Shown here piece by piece: positions 49,003 to 49,369 of a DNA stretch of 49,369 nucleotides. The stretch is from the NCBI GenBank assembly GCA_946184165.1, contig CAMHEN010000004.1:1-49369 (forward strand), in the 5' to 3' direction. Within the stretch, counting starts at the first letter, position 1; each line of letters begins with the position of its first letter. The notes under the pieces are model-generated. The model was given only the letters and a program-made list of their open reading frames with translations. It had not been told where the DNA came from and did not search any database. A program made the position numbers and the translations under genes. This DNA is from an uncultured Clostridia bacterium (GTDB lineage: Bacteria; Bacillota; Clostridia; Oscillospirales; Oscillospiraceae).

Positions 49003-49369
49003 ATGTTTGGCAATTTACGGACACAACTGCTGCTGTCGAGCATTGCGGCGCTGGCGCTGCTGCTGATGGGCATCTGGGCCTCCACCCATGGACTGATGGC
49101 CTGGGCGACAGCGATCTATATTGCGGTGTGCGTCTTTGTCCTCGCCATCAACTTTTGGTTCTGGTTCTGTGTGGCGCGGCCCCTGAAAAAGCTGCGGGAC
49201 TTTGCAAAGCGCATCTCCTCCGGCAGCTTTGGGCTCAAGACTGAGGAGTTTGAGGAGGACGAGATCGGCTATCTCGCCGAGGAGATCAACGGCATCTCCG
49301 AGAAGACCGCCCTTGCCGAGAAGACCAGGACGGAGTTTATCTCCCAGGTCTCCCACGAGCTGCGCACCC
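49003..49369 (+). CDS. Sensor histidine kinase, N-terminal fragment
   Basis: The ATG at 49003 follows TTTAGGAAGTACAGCTC. The frame runs off the window after about 122 codons. Two membrane helices are visible (about residues 8-24 and 28-52, the loop between them only a few residues) so there is almost no outer sensor domain; the signal may be sensed in the membrane. A HAMP-like linker follows (RPLKKLRDFAKRISSG, EFEEDEIGYLAEEING), then the start of HisKA with the phosphoacceptor His in QVSHELRT. The catalytic ATPase domain lies beyond the end. It is the partner of the response regulator upstream. Confidence 0.9.
   Translation, partial: MFGNLRTQLLLSSIAALALLLMGIWASTHGLMAWATAIYIAVCVFVLAINFWFWFCVARPLKKLRDFAKRISSGSFGLKTEEFEEDEIGYLAEEINGISEKTALAEKTRTEFISQVSHELRT

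Overview
The window reads as a chromosomal segment of a GC-rich, low-oxygen gut-type Firmicute, probably an Oscillospiraceae/Ruminococcaceae-like member of Clostridia. The evidence is AGGAGG-type ribosome binding sites, TTGACA/TATAAT-type promoters, LysM, InlB-B-like, BspA-type LRR and Amidase_6 surface proteins, a YlmH gene, and a large cytoplasmic plant-glycan or glycoside utilisation island. No rRNA, tRNA, CRISPR array, transposase or phage gene was seen. The taxonomy is an inference from style, not from a marker gene.

Layout. (1) 1-5.8 kb: the tail of a DHH phosphoesterase, a PRTase-like protein with an altered PRPP loop, a small double-glycine peptide carrying a CW_7 (CPL-7) cell-wall-binding domain, two small exported proteins, a family 2 glycosyltransferase and a YczE/YitT-type membrane protein. 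(2) 5.9-28 kb: a sugar or glycoside utilisation island. An AraC regulator diverges from a four-gene Mgl/Rbs-type ABC importer (ATPase, permease, binding protein, permease). These are followed by GH78 alpha-L-rhamnosidase, GH3, MATE exporter, GH2, a second GH3, beta-phosphoglucomutase-like HAD, a second HAD, nucleoside hydrolase, GH43 and an APH-fold sugar kinase. None of the hydrolases has a signal peptide. The simplest reading is import of an intact glycoside, trimming in the cytoplasm, and export of an unwanted moiety (perhaps an aglycone) through the MATE pump. (3) 28.4-30.4 kb: 5-formyl-THF cyclo-ligase and diaminopimelate decarboxylase on the minus strand. (4) 30.7-42.7 kb: four exported or surface proteins on the minus strand (a 1568-aa LysM plus beta-repeat protein, a Pro-rich membrane-anchored protein, a transglutaminase-like protein, and an Amidase_6 + InlB-B + LRR protein), interrupted by a RluA-prmA pair on the plus strand. 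(5) 43-47.7 kb: peptidase T, YlmH, and an EF-G/TetM-like GTPase fused to a YacP/Rae1-type NYN nuclease domain. (6) 48.1 kb to the end: an OmpR-family response regulator and the start of its histidine kinase.

The most unusual features are not single genes. Many intergenic spaces are packed with perfect or near-perfect hairpins. Two ~149-nt copies of one element (4776-4924 and 28276-28423) keep their stems by compensatory changes, so a structured RNA or structured DNA element is likely. Another group starts directly at the stop codons of plus-strand genes, and a third motif sits at or just after the stop codons of minus-strand genes. Two surface-protein genes also share a promoter cassette. The GTPase-Rae1 fusion overlaps ylmH by 23 nt and has a promoter placed so that its mRNA may be leaderless; together they look like a ribosome-rescue or quality-control unit.
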